Assembly (NCBI RefSeq): GCF_019431455.1
Contig: NZ_JAHYSR010000025.1
Location: 1 to 45,102, forward strand
Direction of reading: 5' to 3'
Source of the DNA: Paracoccus bogoriensis
Lineage (GTDB): Bacteria > Pseudomonadota > Alphaproteobacteria > Rhodobacterales > Rhodobacteraceae
DNA length: 45,102 nt
Shown here: one piece after another, positions 24,988-33,763 of the stretch
How positions within the stretch are numbered: the stretch's first letter is position 1
Layout of the letters: each line of letters opens with the position of its first letter
Translations under genes and position numbers: made by a program
The notes under the pieces: generated by a model
Database searches by the model: none
Told to the model about the DNA's origin: nothing
The model's input: the letters and a program-made list of their open reading frames with translations, nothing else

Positions 24988-26340
24988 TCAGGCCTTGCCG
25001 CGCAGCATCGCGTTATAGGTGGCCTTCAGCGCCACCTCCTTCATCAGCCAGCTGATCCACAATTCCTCGAGCGGCGCGATGAGGCCCGGGAAGGACGGGA
25101 CCAGATTGTCCTTGTAGTCGAACTCGACCAGCATTGCGCGGCCAACACGCGTGATCAGCGGGCAGGACGTATAGCCGTTGTAGGTCTCGGTCCCCGCGCG
25201 GCCTTCGATGGCGGCGACAAGATGATCCTCGACCACCGGAACCTGCCATTTGACCGATGCCGCGGTCTTGCCCTTGGGCACGCCCGCCACGTCGCCCAGG
25301 GCGAAAACCTCGGGATAGCGCAGGTGGCGAAGCGTCTGCTGGTCGCATTCGACCCAGCCCTGGTCGGTCCATTTGTCCGCCCAGGACAGCCCCGATTCCC
25401 GAATCACCTGCGGCGCGCGCATGGGCGGGATGACGTGCAGGTAATCGTAATCCATATCCACCTGCGACACGCTTTCCGCGCGCGTCACCGGGTCGATGGT
25501 CGTCACCTCGAAACGCGCCTGCTTGCGGCCTGGCTCGATCGAGATCAGCTTGTGGCGCAGATGCGTTTCGATGCCGCGCTCGGCATAGAGCATCCGCACC
25601 TTTTCCGCCACGATCGGAACAGAGAACAGCGCGCCCTGCGGGGCCGTATATTGAAACGAATGGCGCCCGGCGGCAGGGCTGCGGCTGGCGATGTCCTCGA
25701 TCAGGAATGTGTGCTTCAGCGGCGCGCCCGCGCATTTCATCTCGGTCGCGGGGCGGGTGAAGACGCCGACGCCGCCGGTCTCGATGAAATGGCTGGCGGC
25801 CTGCCAGGTGCGTGCGGCGTAATCCGGACCCGCGTAAAGCGCGCCGATGCCATCCCGGCCGACCATATCCAGCGAGAAGCCGGGGATCGCATCGTGATCC
25901 AGCACCAGGCCCGGCGCCACGATCAGGAAGTCGTAATCAAGCCGCGTGCCGCCCTCGGTCTCGACTCGGCGCGCCTCGGGGTCGATGGCGGCGGCGCGCT
26001 CGGCCAGCAGCGTCACGCCGCGCGGCAGCCAGTCTGTCGTGCGAGAAACGGTATAGGAGGCCGGTTTCAGGCCCGCGGCGACCAGCGACAGGCCAGGCTG
26101 GTAATAATGGTCGGTGCGCCCGTCGATCACGGTGATCTGCGCGCCCTCCAGACGCTGCACCAGCCGATTGGCCAGCGCCGTCCCGGCCGCACCCGCGCCG
26201 ATGATGACGATGCGGGCGTTCGTCGTCACCGAGGCACGCGCCGGGCCTGCACCCCGTGCAGTGACCGCGGCCGCCAGGCCCGCGGCGGCCAGGCCGAAAA
26301 AGCCGCGGCGGCTGGATGATAATGGATTGGTCTTGTTCAC
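24988..26340 (-). CDS. Tat-exported FAD-dependent sulfide:quinone oxidoreductase-like protein
   Basis: A 450-residue flavoprotein. The N-terminus carries a twin-arginine signal (SSSRRGFFGLAAAGLAAA), so the folded, FAD-loaded enzyme should be exported to the periplasm. Next come the FAD dinucleotide motif VIIGAGAAGTALANRL and TDHYYQPGLSLVAAG. Two cysteines, C203 in MKCAGAPLK and C393 in SCPLITRVG, match the redox pair of sulfide:quinone oxidoreductases, and the second FAD motif EVFALGDVAG is intact. Electrons from sulfide would enter the quinone pool. The GTG at 26340 has GGGGGGAAA upstream and places the Tat signal at the start; a longer ATG start near 26382 is possible. An ATTC-N8-GAAT palindrome lies upstream. 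The exact SQR subtype is uncertain. Confidence 0.85.
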   Translation of the reverse strand: MNKTNPLSSSRRGFFGLAAAGLAAAVTARGAGPARASVTTNARIVIIGAGAAGTALANRLVQRLEGAQITVIDGRTDHYYQPGLSLVAAGLKPASYTVSRTTDWLPRGVTLLAERAAAIDPEARRVETEGGTRLDYDFLIVAPGLVLDHDAIPGFSLDMVGRDGIGALYAGPDYAARTWQAASHFIETGGVGVFTRPATEMKCAGAPLKHTFLIEDIASRSPAAGRHSFQYTAPQGALFSVPIVAEKVRMLYAERGIETHLRHKLISIEPGRKQARFEVTTIDPVTRAESVSQVDMDYDYLHVIPPMRAPQVIRESGLSWADKWTDQGWVECDQQTLRHLRYPEVFALGDVAGVPKGKTAASVKWQVPVVEDHLVAAIEGRAGTETYNGYTSCPLITRVGRAMLVEFDYKDNLVPSFPGLIAPLEELWISWLMKEVALKATYNAMLRGKA

Positions 26341-26484
26341 GAAAGATTTCCCCCCATGGACGGCACCCGCCTGCGCGGGCATCTTGAAGCGTTCGGGAAA
26401 GACCTGCGCCGTCAGGCGCGACCGCCGCAATCCTGGCGATCGGGCCCGCGACAAAGCCCTGACGGGCCCGGCTTTCAGGCCCAG

Positions 26485-26503
26485 ACATTCCCTTATCGGA
26501 ATG
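26485..26503. promoter_or_regulatory. SqrR/BigR-type operator upstream of the SQR-like operon
   Basis: The sequence CATTCC-CTTATC-GGAATG is a perfect 6-bp inverted repeat. It contains ATTC-N8-GAAT, the arrangement reported for the persulfide-sensing ArsR-family repressors SqrR (Rhodobacter) and BigR. It lies about 146 bases before the SQR-like start. Just upstream on the minus strand are AT-rich sequences (TTGAAG and GATATA, about 19 bases apart) that could be a promoter overlapped by the site. Confidence 0.6.
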
Positions 26504-26569
26504 TATATCAATCAGGAGCGACGCGCCACTTCAATATATATCGATGTTGTTATGTATTCGCGCAGGTGG

Positions 26570-28093
26570 TCACGAGATGACGGCTTCGACGCCCATCGCC
26601 TCGGCAAGCGAACGGAAGCGGCTGCGCGCCACCTCGCCCATCAGGTCGCGCCCGGTGCCGGTAAGCTTCAGTTCGATCCGCTTCCCGGGCACATGGACCA
26701 GCAGACCCGCGTCCGAAGGATCGTCGATGGCGAACATCGCGCCAAAGCGCATGGCCTTGCCAAGGATCTCGGCTTCGCGCAGCCGGGACTTGTCCAGCAG
26801 CTGAAACAGCGGCGCCATGGGCGATTTCGCGCGGCTGTTCTTGTAGCGGTGCAGCAGCGCAACGCCCAGAAAGACACGCTCGGGATGGCTGAGCGCAGCC
26901 AAGTTCGCGCGGGTGACGTTATCAAAACAGGCCTCGGCCCGGTAATCGGGATGCGCGCGCCAGGCCGTATCGTGCAACAGGCAGGCCGCGCGCACCAGCC
27001 GTTCGCGTTCGGGCGGCATGTCGGGAAACAGCGGCAGCAGGAAGTGATAGAGCTTCTTGCCGAAGCCAGGCAGCCGGGCCATCTGCTTTTCGGTGAAGCG
27101 TGCAGCTTCCAGCAGCGGGTCGCGGCGGCGTAGATCGCGCGACATATGTTCGTAGAGCAGCCCCTCGCGGATGCCGTAGCTTGAGACGTTCAGTTCCCGG
27201 GGCTGAAAGACGCGCACCAGCCGCGACAGGACGCGCCCCGCCAGCGGGACCAGGTCCATCCGCGAGGTCGAGATGCCTGTCCGCGCGCGCAAGGCCGCCA
27301 GATCGTGCTGGCCGATCCATTCGACCGTCGCCAGCACATCTTCAGGAGTCATGCGGTATTCGTGCAGCACCGTCATCGGGTAGTTGCGGCGCTCCATGTC
27401 CAACCGGGCGATGGCCCGCCACGAGCCGCCGACCAGATAGAACCGCTTGTGATCCCGGCCCATCGCCGCCAGCAGATCTGCCAGGATCGCGTCGATATGG
27501 CCTTTCAGCGCGGCTTCGGGCACCTGTTGCAGCCGGAACGGCCCCAATGGCGAGGTCGCGCGCCGCCCGACCTTGCCCCCTTGCAGTTCCGCAAGCTCCA
27601 TCGAGTTGCCGCCGATGTCGCAGACCAGCCCGTGCGCCTCGGGCCAACCCAGCAGCACGCCCTGTGCCGACAGCCGCGCCTCTTCGGGGCCGTCGATCAC
27701 ATGCAGCTTCAGCCCGGTCTCTCGTTCGACCTGTTGCTGAAAGGCGGGACCATCCTCGGCCTCGCGGACGGCGGCGGTGGCCACGCAAGTCAGGGGTTCG
27801 ATACCCATGCTGCGCGCAAGAGCCGCGAAACGGCGCAGCGCCGACAGGGCACGATTGATCCCCTGGGGGTTCAGTCGTCCGGTCCGGGCCATGTCCTGTC
27901 CCAGCCCCGCCATGATCTTTTCGTTATAGAAATAGGCCGGCGAGCGTGCGGCCCCGTCGAACACGACCAGCCGGATCGAGTTCGAGCCCACATCGACCAC
28001 GCCCACCCGGCGCAACGCGCGCTTGGGCAGCTTGCGAAACGTGGGTCCGAAGGGCGCGACTGTCTCGCCCGACGTGGTTCTGACACCGTTCAT
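26570..28093 (-). CDS. ppx: Exopolyphosphatase / guanosine pentaphosphatase (Ppx/GppA family)
   Basis: A 507-residue enzyme that hydrolyses polyphosphate from its ends or converts pppGpp to ppGpp. The actin-like phosphatase half shows VVDVGSNSIRLVVFD near residues 32-46 and the second phosphate loop CDIGGNSMELAEL. The C-terminal half is HD-like (LVRAACLLHDTAWRAHP). It starts six bases after the ppk stop, so synthesis and breakdown of polyphosphate are encoded in one operon. No clear terminator is seen after the stop; the next 229 bases hold the SQR operon's promoter region. Confidence 0.93.
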   Translation of the reverse strand: MNGVRTTSGETVAPFGPTFRKLPKRALRRVGVVDVGSNSIRLVVFDGAARSPAYFYNEKIMAGLGQDMARTGRLNPQGINRALSALRRFAALARSMGIEPLTCVATAAVREAEDGPAFQQQVERETGLKLHVIDGPEEARLSAQGVLLGWPEAHGLVCDIGGNSMELAELQGGKVGRRATSPLGPFRLQQVPEAALKGHIDAILADLLAAMGRDHKRFYLVGGSWRAIARLDMERRNYPMTVLHEYRMTPEDVLATVEWIGQHDLAALRARTGISTSRMDLVPLAGRVLSRLVRVFQPRELNVSSYGIREGLLYEHMSRDLRRRDPLLEAARFTEKQMARLPGFGKKLYHFLLPLFPDMPPERERLVRAACLLHDTAWRAHPDYRAEACFDNVTRANLAALSHPERVFLGVALLHRYKNSRAKSPMAPLFQLLDKSRLREAEILGKAMRFGAMFAIDDPSDAGLLVHVPGKRIELKLTGTGRDLMGEVARSRFRSLAEAMGVEAVIS

Positions 28094-28099
28094 CCCTGA

Positions 28100-30292
28100 T
28101 CATCCTTGCGCCGCAGCGCGCTGTTCCGCCGAATGGGTCAGCGCCGGGACATCCCGCGCGCCCGCTGTTCCTCGCCCGGAAAGAGACGGGTTCTCCATGA
28201 AGAACCGGTGACAGTTGAACAGGTCGTCACGCCCCTCGGGAAGGTAGCGCACATAGCGACCATCGGGTTGCAAGAGCCAGCTCTGCGCCTCGTCGGCCAT
28301 GTTGGCGGCCATGATCTGGCTGACGATCTGAGCCTTCACCGTCTCGTTGTGGCATTCCAGCAGCGTCTCGACCCGGCGATTGAGATTGCGGTCCATCCAG
28401 TCCGCCGAACTGAAGAACACCCGCGCCTTGGCCGAGGGCAGGCCATGCCCCGACCCAAAGCAGACGATGCGTGAATGTTCCAGATAGCGCCCGACGATGG
28501 ATTTGACGCGGATATTGTCTGACAGGCCCTTGATGCCGGGGCGCAGGCCGCAGATGCCACGCACGACCAGGCTGATGAGCACGCCCGCCCCACTGGCTGC
28601 GTAAAGCGCGTCGATCACGTCCCTTTCGATCAGCGCGTTCATCTTGGCCCAGATCTCGGCGGGACGGCCCTGCCTTGCATATTCGGCCTCGCGCGCGATC
28701 AGTTCCAGAAGCCGCGATTTCAGGTCGATGGGTGCGATGGCCAGGTTTTCCAGCCCGGCGGGCTGCACATAACCGGACAGGTAGTTGAACACCTTGGTCG
28801 CGTCGCGGCCAAGCGCAGGATCGCAGGTGAACAGGGACAGGTCCGTATAGATGCGCGCGGTGATCGGGTGATAATTGCCCGTGCCATAATGGGTGTATGT
28901 GACCAGCGTATCGCCCTCGCGCCGGACGACGGTGCTGATCTTGGCATGGGTCTTGTAGTTGACGAAGCCATAGACGACATGCGCGCCCGCGCGTTCCAGA
29001 CGGCGCGACTGGCGGATATTCGCCGCCTCGTCAAAGCGGGCCTTCAGCTCGACCAGCGCCGTGACGGACTTGCCCGCCTCGGCCGCCTCGCAGAGCGCGT
29101 CCACGATGGGACTGTCGCGCGAGGTGCGGTAAAGCGTCTGCTTGATCGCCAGCACGTCGGGATCGCGCGCCGCCTGCGCGAGAAAGCGCACCACCATGTC
29201 GAAGGTCTCATAGGGGTGGTGCAGCAGCATGTCCTTCTGGCGGATCGCGGCGAACATGTCGCCATCATGGTCCTGCACCCGTTCCGGCACGCGCGGCGTG
29301 AAGGACGGCCACAGAAGGTCGCGGCGATAGTCCAGCACCAGTTCGCGCAGATCGGCCACGCCCAGCAGCCCCTCGACCTCGACCACCTCGTCGGGGCCGA
29401 CCTCAAGCTCGTCCATGATCAGGCGGCGCAGGCGGTCGGGCGCGCCGGCGGTGATCTTCAGCCGGATCACGCTGCCCCGCCGCCGTCGCTTCAGCGCGGT
29501 CTCGAATTCGCGGACCAGATCCTCGGCTTCTTCCTCGACCTCCAGATCGCTGTCGCGCAGCACCCGGAAGCTGCAATGGCCCGCATCCCGATAACCGGGG
29601 AACAGGCTGGACAGGTGCATCAGCAGCAAATCCTCGAGCTTCAGGAAACGCTCGCCCCCCGGCAGCGCGACAAAGCGCGGCAATTGCGCGGGGATCGGCA
29701 GCAGCGCCTGCATCTGGCGGCCATCCGTCTCTCGGGCAAGTTCAAGCGCCAGCGAGAAACCGGTATTCGGGATGAACGGAAAGGGATGGGCCGGGTCGAT
29801 CGCCAAGGGCGACAGGACCGGAAAGACCCGCGTTTCGAAATAGTCGCGCAGCCATGCCTCTTCGGCGCGCGTCAGTCGCTGGCGGGACAGGATCACGATG
29901 CCCTCGCGTTCCATTTCATGCCGCAAACGGTTCCAGACGCTTTGCTGCGCGCTCATCAGGCGCCGTGCATCGGCGTTGATCATCGCCAGCTGCTCGCCTG
30001 GCGTCAGCCCGTCATCGGACAGGCTGGAATTGCCCTCGCGCATCAATTCGCGCAGTCCGGCCACGCGGACGGTATAGAATTCGTCAAGGTTCGTCGCGCT
30101 GATCGAGACGAAGCGCAGCCGCTCCAGCAGCGGGACACGGGGGTTGCGGGCCTCGTCCAGAACGCGCCAGTTGAAGGACAGCCAGCTCAGTTCGCGATTG
30201 AAGAACCGCGCGGGGCCTTCGGGGGGGCCGCCCTCCAGCGACTGTGCTTCGGGAAAGGGCGTTCTGAGGAAATCGGCGAGAGTCATGGTCAT
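28100..30292 (-). CDS. ppk: Polyphosphate kinase 1
   Basis: A 730-residue PPK1 that reversibly transfers the gamma-phosphate of ATP to a growing polyphosphate chain. Seen: the N-terminal FFNRELSWLSFNWRVLDEA, SATNLDEFYTVRVAGL, PVLSPLAIDPAHPFPFIPN, the catalytic histidine near residue 475 in THYGTGNYHPITARIYTD, and the second active-site segment with SIVGRYLEHSRI. Length and order match the family. Start choice: GTG 30295 would add one residue; ATG 30292 is taken, though neither has a strong ribosome-binding site. It is transcribed with hdaA and a permease upstream and ppx downstream. Confidence 0.96.
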   Translation of the reverse strand: MTMTLADFLRTPFPEAQSLEGGPPEGPARFFNRELSWLSFNWRVLDEARNPRVPLLERLRFVSISATNLDEFYTVRVAGLRELMREGNSSLSDDGLTPGEQLAMINADARRLMSAQQSVWNRLRHEMEREGIVILSRQRLTRAEEAWLRDYFETRVFPVLSPLAIDPAHPFPFIPNTGFSLALELARETDGRQMQALLPIPAQLPRFVALPGGERFLKLEDLLLMHLSSLFPGYRDAGHCSFRVLRDSDLEVEEEAEDLVREFETALKRRRRGSVIRLKITAGAPDRLRRLIMDELEVGPDEVVEVEGLLGVADLRELVLDYRRDLLWPSFTPRVPERVQDHDGDMFAAIRQKDMLLHHPYETFDMVVRFLAQAARDPDVLAIKQTLYRTSRDSPIVDALCEAAEAGKSVTALVELKARFDEAANIRQSRRLERAGAHVVYGFVNYKTHAKISTVVRREGDTLVTYTHYGTGNYHPITARIYTDLSLFTCDPALGRDATKVFNYLSGYVQPAGLENLAIAPIDLKSRLLELIAREAEYARQGRPAEIWAKMNALIERDVIDALYAASGAGVLISLVVRGICGLRPGIKGLSDNIRVKSIVGRYLEHSRIVCFGSGHGLPSAKARVFFSSADWMDRNLNRRVETLLECHNETVKAQIVSQIMAANMADEAQSWLLQPDGRYVRYLPEGRDDLFNCHRFFMENPSLSGRGTAGARDVPALTHSAEQRAAAQG

Positions 30293-30313
30293 CACTTTGC
30301 CAGGATGGCGCGA

Positions 30314-31018
30314 TCATGCCCGCTCGGCCGAGAGATTGTCCAGCAGGTCGGCGGCGATCCGGCGGGTCACGGGGCCTTTTTCCGCCATCGCGGCGCGGTC
30401 CATCGCCGCGACCAGCCGCCGCGCCAGACCCAGATCGCGGTCCATGTGCAGGACCAGCCAGTCGATCAGCCCGGCCGAGACCGAAAGCTGCCGGTCCGCG
30501 AACAACTTGACCAGAACGGCGGCCAGCAATGTCTCGTCGGGCGGGCCCAGATGGACCTGCGGCATCGCATCCATCCGCGACCGCAGATCGGGCAGGACCA
30601 GACCCCAATCGCGCGGCGCCTGGCGCGCGGTCAGCAGCAACAGGCAGTCGCGCGGCCCGCAGAGGTTCCACAGATGGAACAGCGCCTGCTCGGCCCCGGC
30701 CGCGAAGCCGGCATGATCGGCATCCTCGACCACCACCGCCCCGCCCTCGGCCGCCAGCAGGTCGGCCGCATCGGGGCGCAGGGCGGCGGCGCTGATGCGG
30801 CGCGCGCCGTTTTCGGCCGCCCAGAAGGCCGCCATATGCGTCTTGCCCGAGCCTTCCGGGCCGATCAGCAGCATCCTGCCCTGCGGCCAGGACAGGGGCT
30901 GGTCCAGCACGCGAAGCGCGGCCTCGTTCGCGGGCGCGGCCAGAAAGTCGGCGCGCGCATGGGCCGGGGGCGTGGTCAGGTCCAGCGTCAATTGGCGCGA
31001 GGTCGCAAACAGCGTCAT
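30314..31018 (-). CDS. hdaA: HdaA, DnaA-like AAA+ regulator of replication initiation
   Basis: A 234-residue DnaA-related ATPase without the DNA-binding domain. A beta-clamp binding motif QLTLDL is at residues 9-14, Walker A is GPEGSGKT (53-60), and a degenerate Walker B is AVVVEDADH. Hda-type proteins bind the sliding clamp and stimulate ATP hydrolysis by DnaA after replication starts; alphaproteobacterial HdaA is known from Caulobacter. Its ATG overlaps the stop of the upstream permease gene by four bases, and the ppk start follows after about 20 bases. Confidence 0.9.
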   Translation of the reverse strand: MTLFATSRQLTLDLTTPPAHARADFLAAPANEAALRVLDQPLSWPQGRMLLIGPEGSGKTHMAAFWAAENGARRISAAALRPDAADLLAAEGGAVVVEDADHAGFAAGAEQALFHLWNLCGPRDCLLLLTARQAPRDWGLVLPDLRSRMDAMPQVHLGPPDETLLAAVLVKLFADRQLSVSAGLIDWLVLHMDRDLGLARRLVAAMDRAAMAEKGPVTRRIAADLLDNLSAERA

Positions 31019-32157
31019 GCGGCCGGACCCTGCCCGCCGGGAGACGGCGTCTCGGGCGACAGTGGCACCAGTTCGACCCGCAGGGGGGCGGCGGGTTCAG
31101 GCGCGGCGCCCTCGCCGGTATAGAGCCCGCTGGCCAGATAGCGCCCCGTCAGAAAGCGCGCCAGAACCCCAAGCGCCGCCGCCATCGGCACGGCCAGCAC
31201 CAGCCCGACAAAGCCGAACAGCGAGCCAAAGACCGACAGCGCCAGCAGCAGCCAGACCGGGTGCAGCCCGACATGGTGGCCCACGATCTTGGGTTGCAGG
31301 TAATTGCCCTCGACGATCTGGCCGATGGCGAAGATCGCGATGACCGCGCCGATCCAGAGCGGGTCGCCCCAGAAGCTGAACAGCGCCACTCCGATCGCCG
31401 TCGCGCCCCCGATCAGCACGCCGACATAGGGGATGAAGGACAAAACCGCCGCCATGATCCCGATGAAGAATCCAAAGGGCAGCCCGACCAGCATCAGCAT
31501 GACCGCATACCATGTGCCGAGGATCAGGATGACCAGCGCCTGCCCGCGCAGGAAACCGGCCAGGGCGGCGTCGATCTCGGTCGCCAATTGCCGGATGACC
31601 GGGGCGTGTTCGCGCGGCAGCAGCGCATCGACGCGGGCGACCAGATGGTCCCAGTCCAGCAGCAGGTAGAAGGCCACCACCGGCACGATGACCAGCAGCG
31701 CGACCGTGCCCACGAACCCCCGGACCGAGCCCAGCACCCGGCCTGCCAGCGTGCCCGCCTGTTCGCGGAGCGCCGCCGACATCTCGGCCAGGGTCTGGCT
31801 TGCCTGACCGGCATCGGGGATCAGCGCGGGAAAGCGCGTCTCGACAAACAGGCGGGCCTGTTCATACATCTGCGGCGCGGTCTCGATCAGCGCGCCCGCC
31901 TGGCGCAGCGCCAGAGGCACGATCAGCAGCACGACCGTGACAAAGGCCAGCACCATCGCCAGCGTGATCACGACAACGGCCATGGTACGCGACAGGCCCG
32001 CGCGCTCCAGCCGGTCGGCCAGCGGGTCCAGCAGATAGGCGACGCCCGCGCCCAGGATGAAGGGCAGCACCGCCTGCCCCAGCAGCCACAGCGAGACCAG
32101 CAGGACCAGCGCCGCCAGCCCCCACCAGATCAGTTGCAAACGGACCGGAACACCCAT
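31015..32157 (-). CDS. AI-2E/PerM family transporter
   Basis: A 380-residue inner-membrane protein with about eight hydrophobic segments. They include LIWWGLAALVLLVSLWLLG, the paired helices around AVVVITLAMVLAFVTVV, FVGTVALLVIVPVVAFYLLL and the conserved GFFIGIMAAVLSFIPYVGV block typical of the PerM/TqsA family. Some members export the AI-2 signal and others are ion antiporters; substrate prediction is not possible. ATG 32157 gives the standard MGVPVRLQL start. The stop overlaps the hdaA start (ATGA). It is divergent from proS, with about 130 bases between. Confidence 0.9.
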   Translation of the reverse strand: MGVPVRLQLIWWGLAALVLLVSLWLLGQAVLPFILGAGVAYLLDPLADRLERAGLSRTMAVVVITLAMVLAFVTVVLLIVPLALRQAGALIETAPQMYEQARLFVETRFPALIPDAGQASQTLAEMSAALREQAGTLAGRVLGSVRGFVGTVALLVIVPVVAFYLLLDWDHLVARVDALLPREHAPVIRQLATEIDAALAGFLRGQALVILILGTWYAVMLMLVGLPFGFFIGIMAAVLSFIPYVGVLIGGATAIGVALFSFWGDPLWIGAVIAIFAIGQIVEGNYLQPKIVGHHVGLHPVWLLLALSVFGSLFGFVGLVLAVPMAAALGVLARFLTGRYLASGLYTGEGAAPEPAAPLRVELVPLSPETPSPGGQGPAA

Positions 32158-32288
32158 TGCGCAAAAACCCCTGCACCGCACAGCATCTATCTGCCCGCGC
32201 GCGGGCCTCATGACAAGGCCGGGCCTTGCATCGCAGCCGGCTTTGGCCCAAGACGACCCTGCAAACCCTGCCAGATACGAGATCGCCC

Positions 32289-33650
32289 ATGCGTCTGTCG
32301 CGTTATTTCCTGCCCGTCCTGAAGGAAGACCCCAAGGAGGCGCAGATCGTCAGCCACCGCCTGATGCTGCGCGCGGGGATGATCAAGCAGCAGGCCGCGG
32401 GGATCTATTCCTGGCTGCCGCTTGGCTACAGGATCCTGCGCCGGATCGAAACCATCGTGCACGAGGAACAGGCCCGCGCGGGTCACATCCCGATGCTGAT
32501 GCCGACGCTGCAACCTGCCGATCTGTGGCGCGAAAGCGGCCGCTACGACGATTACGGCGAAGAGATGCTGCGCCTGAAGGACCGCCACAAGCGCGACCTG
32601 CTCTATGGTCCCACGAACGAGGAGATGATCACCGACATCTTCCGGGCCCATGTGAACAGCTACAAGGATCTGCCGCTGACGCTGTATCACATCCAGTGGA
32701 AGTTCCGCGACGAGATCCGTCCGCGCTTCGGCGTGATGCGCGGCCGCGAATTCCTGATGAAGGACGGCTACAATTTCGACCTGACCAAGGAAGCCGCGCT
32801 GCACGCCTATAACCGGCATCTGGTCAGCTATCTGCGGACCTACGAACGCATGGGCCTGCAGGCCATTCCGATGCGCGCCGATGGCGGCCCGATCGGCGGC
32901 GACTATACGCATGAATTCCTGGTCCTGGCCGAGACCGGCGAATCCGAGGTCTTCTATGACAGCGAGATCACCGACCTGACCTTTGGCGACCGCCAGATCG
33001 ACTACGACAGCGTGGAACAATGTCAGGCCGTGCTGGAAGAATTCACCAGCCGCTATGCCCGCACCGACGAGACCCATGACGAGGCCGTCTATGCCCAAAT
33101 CCCCCAGGAACGCCGGCGCAAGGCCCGCGGGATCGAGGTCGGGCAGATCTTCTATTTCGGCACCAAATATTCCGAACCGATGGGCGCCACGGTCGTGGGC
33201 CCCGACGGCGCGCGCGTGCCCGTGCACATGGGCAGCCACGGCATCGGCGTCTCGCGCCTGCTGGGCGCCATCATCGAGGCCAATCACGACGACCGCGGCA
33301 TCATCTGGCCCGAGGGCGTGACCCCCTTCCATGCCGGGATCGTCAACCTGAAACAGGGCGATGCCTCGACCGACAGCGCCTGCGAGGCGCTTTACGCGGC
33401 GCTGCGCGCGCAGGGTCTGGACCCGCTTTATGACGACCGCGACGAACGGGCGGGGGCGAAATTCGCCACGATGGACCTGATCGGCCTGCCCTGGCGGATC
33501 ACGGTCGGCCCGCGCGGACTGGCCGCCAACAAGGTCGAGCTGACCGAACGCCGCAGCGGCGAAAGCACCGAGGTGACCCCCGAAGAGGCCGTGGCCCGGC
33601 TGGCGCGCGTCTATGCTCCGGTCCTGGCGCAGGCCTATCCCATCGCCTGA
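32289..33650 (+). CDS. proS: Prolyl-tRNA synthetase, short form without editing insertion
   Basis: A 453-residue class II synthetase that charges tRNA-Pro. Motif 2 lies around [29 protein letters not shown] and motif 3 at [17 protein letters not shown], followed by the anticodon-binding domain from about residue 355. Bacterial ProRS of the E. coli type (about 570 residues) has an INS editing domain between motifs 2 and 3; here motif 3 follows after about 150 residues, so the domain is absent, as is typical of alphaproteobacteria. Mischarged Ala-tRNA-Pro would need a separate ProXp-type editor. ATG 32289 matches the family start MRLSRYF. Confidence 0.96.
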   Translation: MRLSRYFLPVLKEDPKEAQIVSHRLMLRAGMIKQQAAGIYSWLPLGYRILRRIETIVHEEQARAGHIPMLMPTLQPADLWRESGRYDDYGEEMLRLKDRHKRDLLYGPTNEEMITDIFRAHVNSYKDLPLTLYHIQWKFRDEIRPRFGVMRGREFLMKDGYNFDLTKEAALHAYNRHLVSYLRTYERMGLQAIPMRADGGPIGGDYTHEFLVLAETGESEVFYDSEITDLTFGDRQIDYDSVEQCQAVLEEFTSRYARTDETHDEAVYAQIPQERRRKARGIEVGQIFYFGTKYSEPMGATVVGPDGARVPVHMGSHGIGVSRLLGAIIEANHDDRGIIWPEGVTPFHAGIVNLKQGDASTDSACEALYAALRAQGLDPLYDDRDERAGAKFATMDLIGLPWRITVGPRGLAANKVELTERRSGESTEVTPEEAVARLARVYAPVLAQAYPIA

Positions 33651-33669
33651 GGGACGCATGACCTGACCC

Positions 33670-33694
33670 GGCGCTGCCCCGACGGGGCGGCGCC
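33670..33694 (+). terminator. Hairpin after proS
   Basis: An 11-bp stem, GGCGCTGCCCC with GGGGCGGCGCC (one T-G wobble) around a GAC turn, lies 19 bases after the proS stop. No T tract follows. Confidence 0.5.
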
Positions 33695-33699
33695 TCGGC

Positions 33700-33715
33700 G
33701 TCACGAATCTGTGAC
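33700..33715. promoter_or_regulatory. Inverted repeat upstream of the phytase-like gene
   Basis: GTCAC-GAATCT-GTGAC is a perfect 5-bp inverted repeat 48 bases before the ATG of the phytase-like gene. It may be a regulator site. It does not fit the direct-repeat Pho box, although the product's family would make phosphate control natural. Confidence 0.3.
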
Positions 33716-33763
33716 AGGACAGCATTAGGCTGGCGGCTCGTTCAACAGCCGCAAGAGTGCTCA

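Noticed and set aside
33700..33720. Pho box before the phytase-like gene
   Set aside because: The CTGTGACAGGACAGC stretch does not give two CTGTCAT-like direct repeats with correct spacing; only an inverted repeat is clear.
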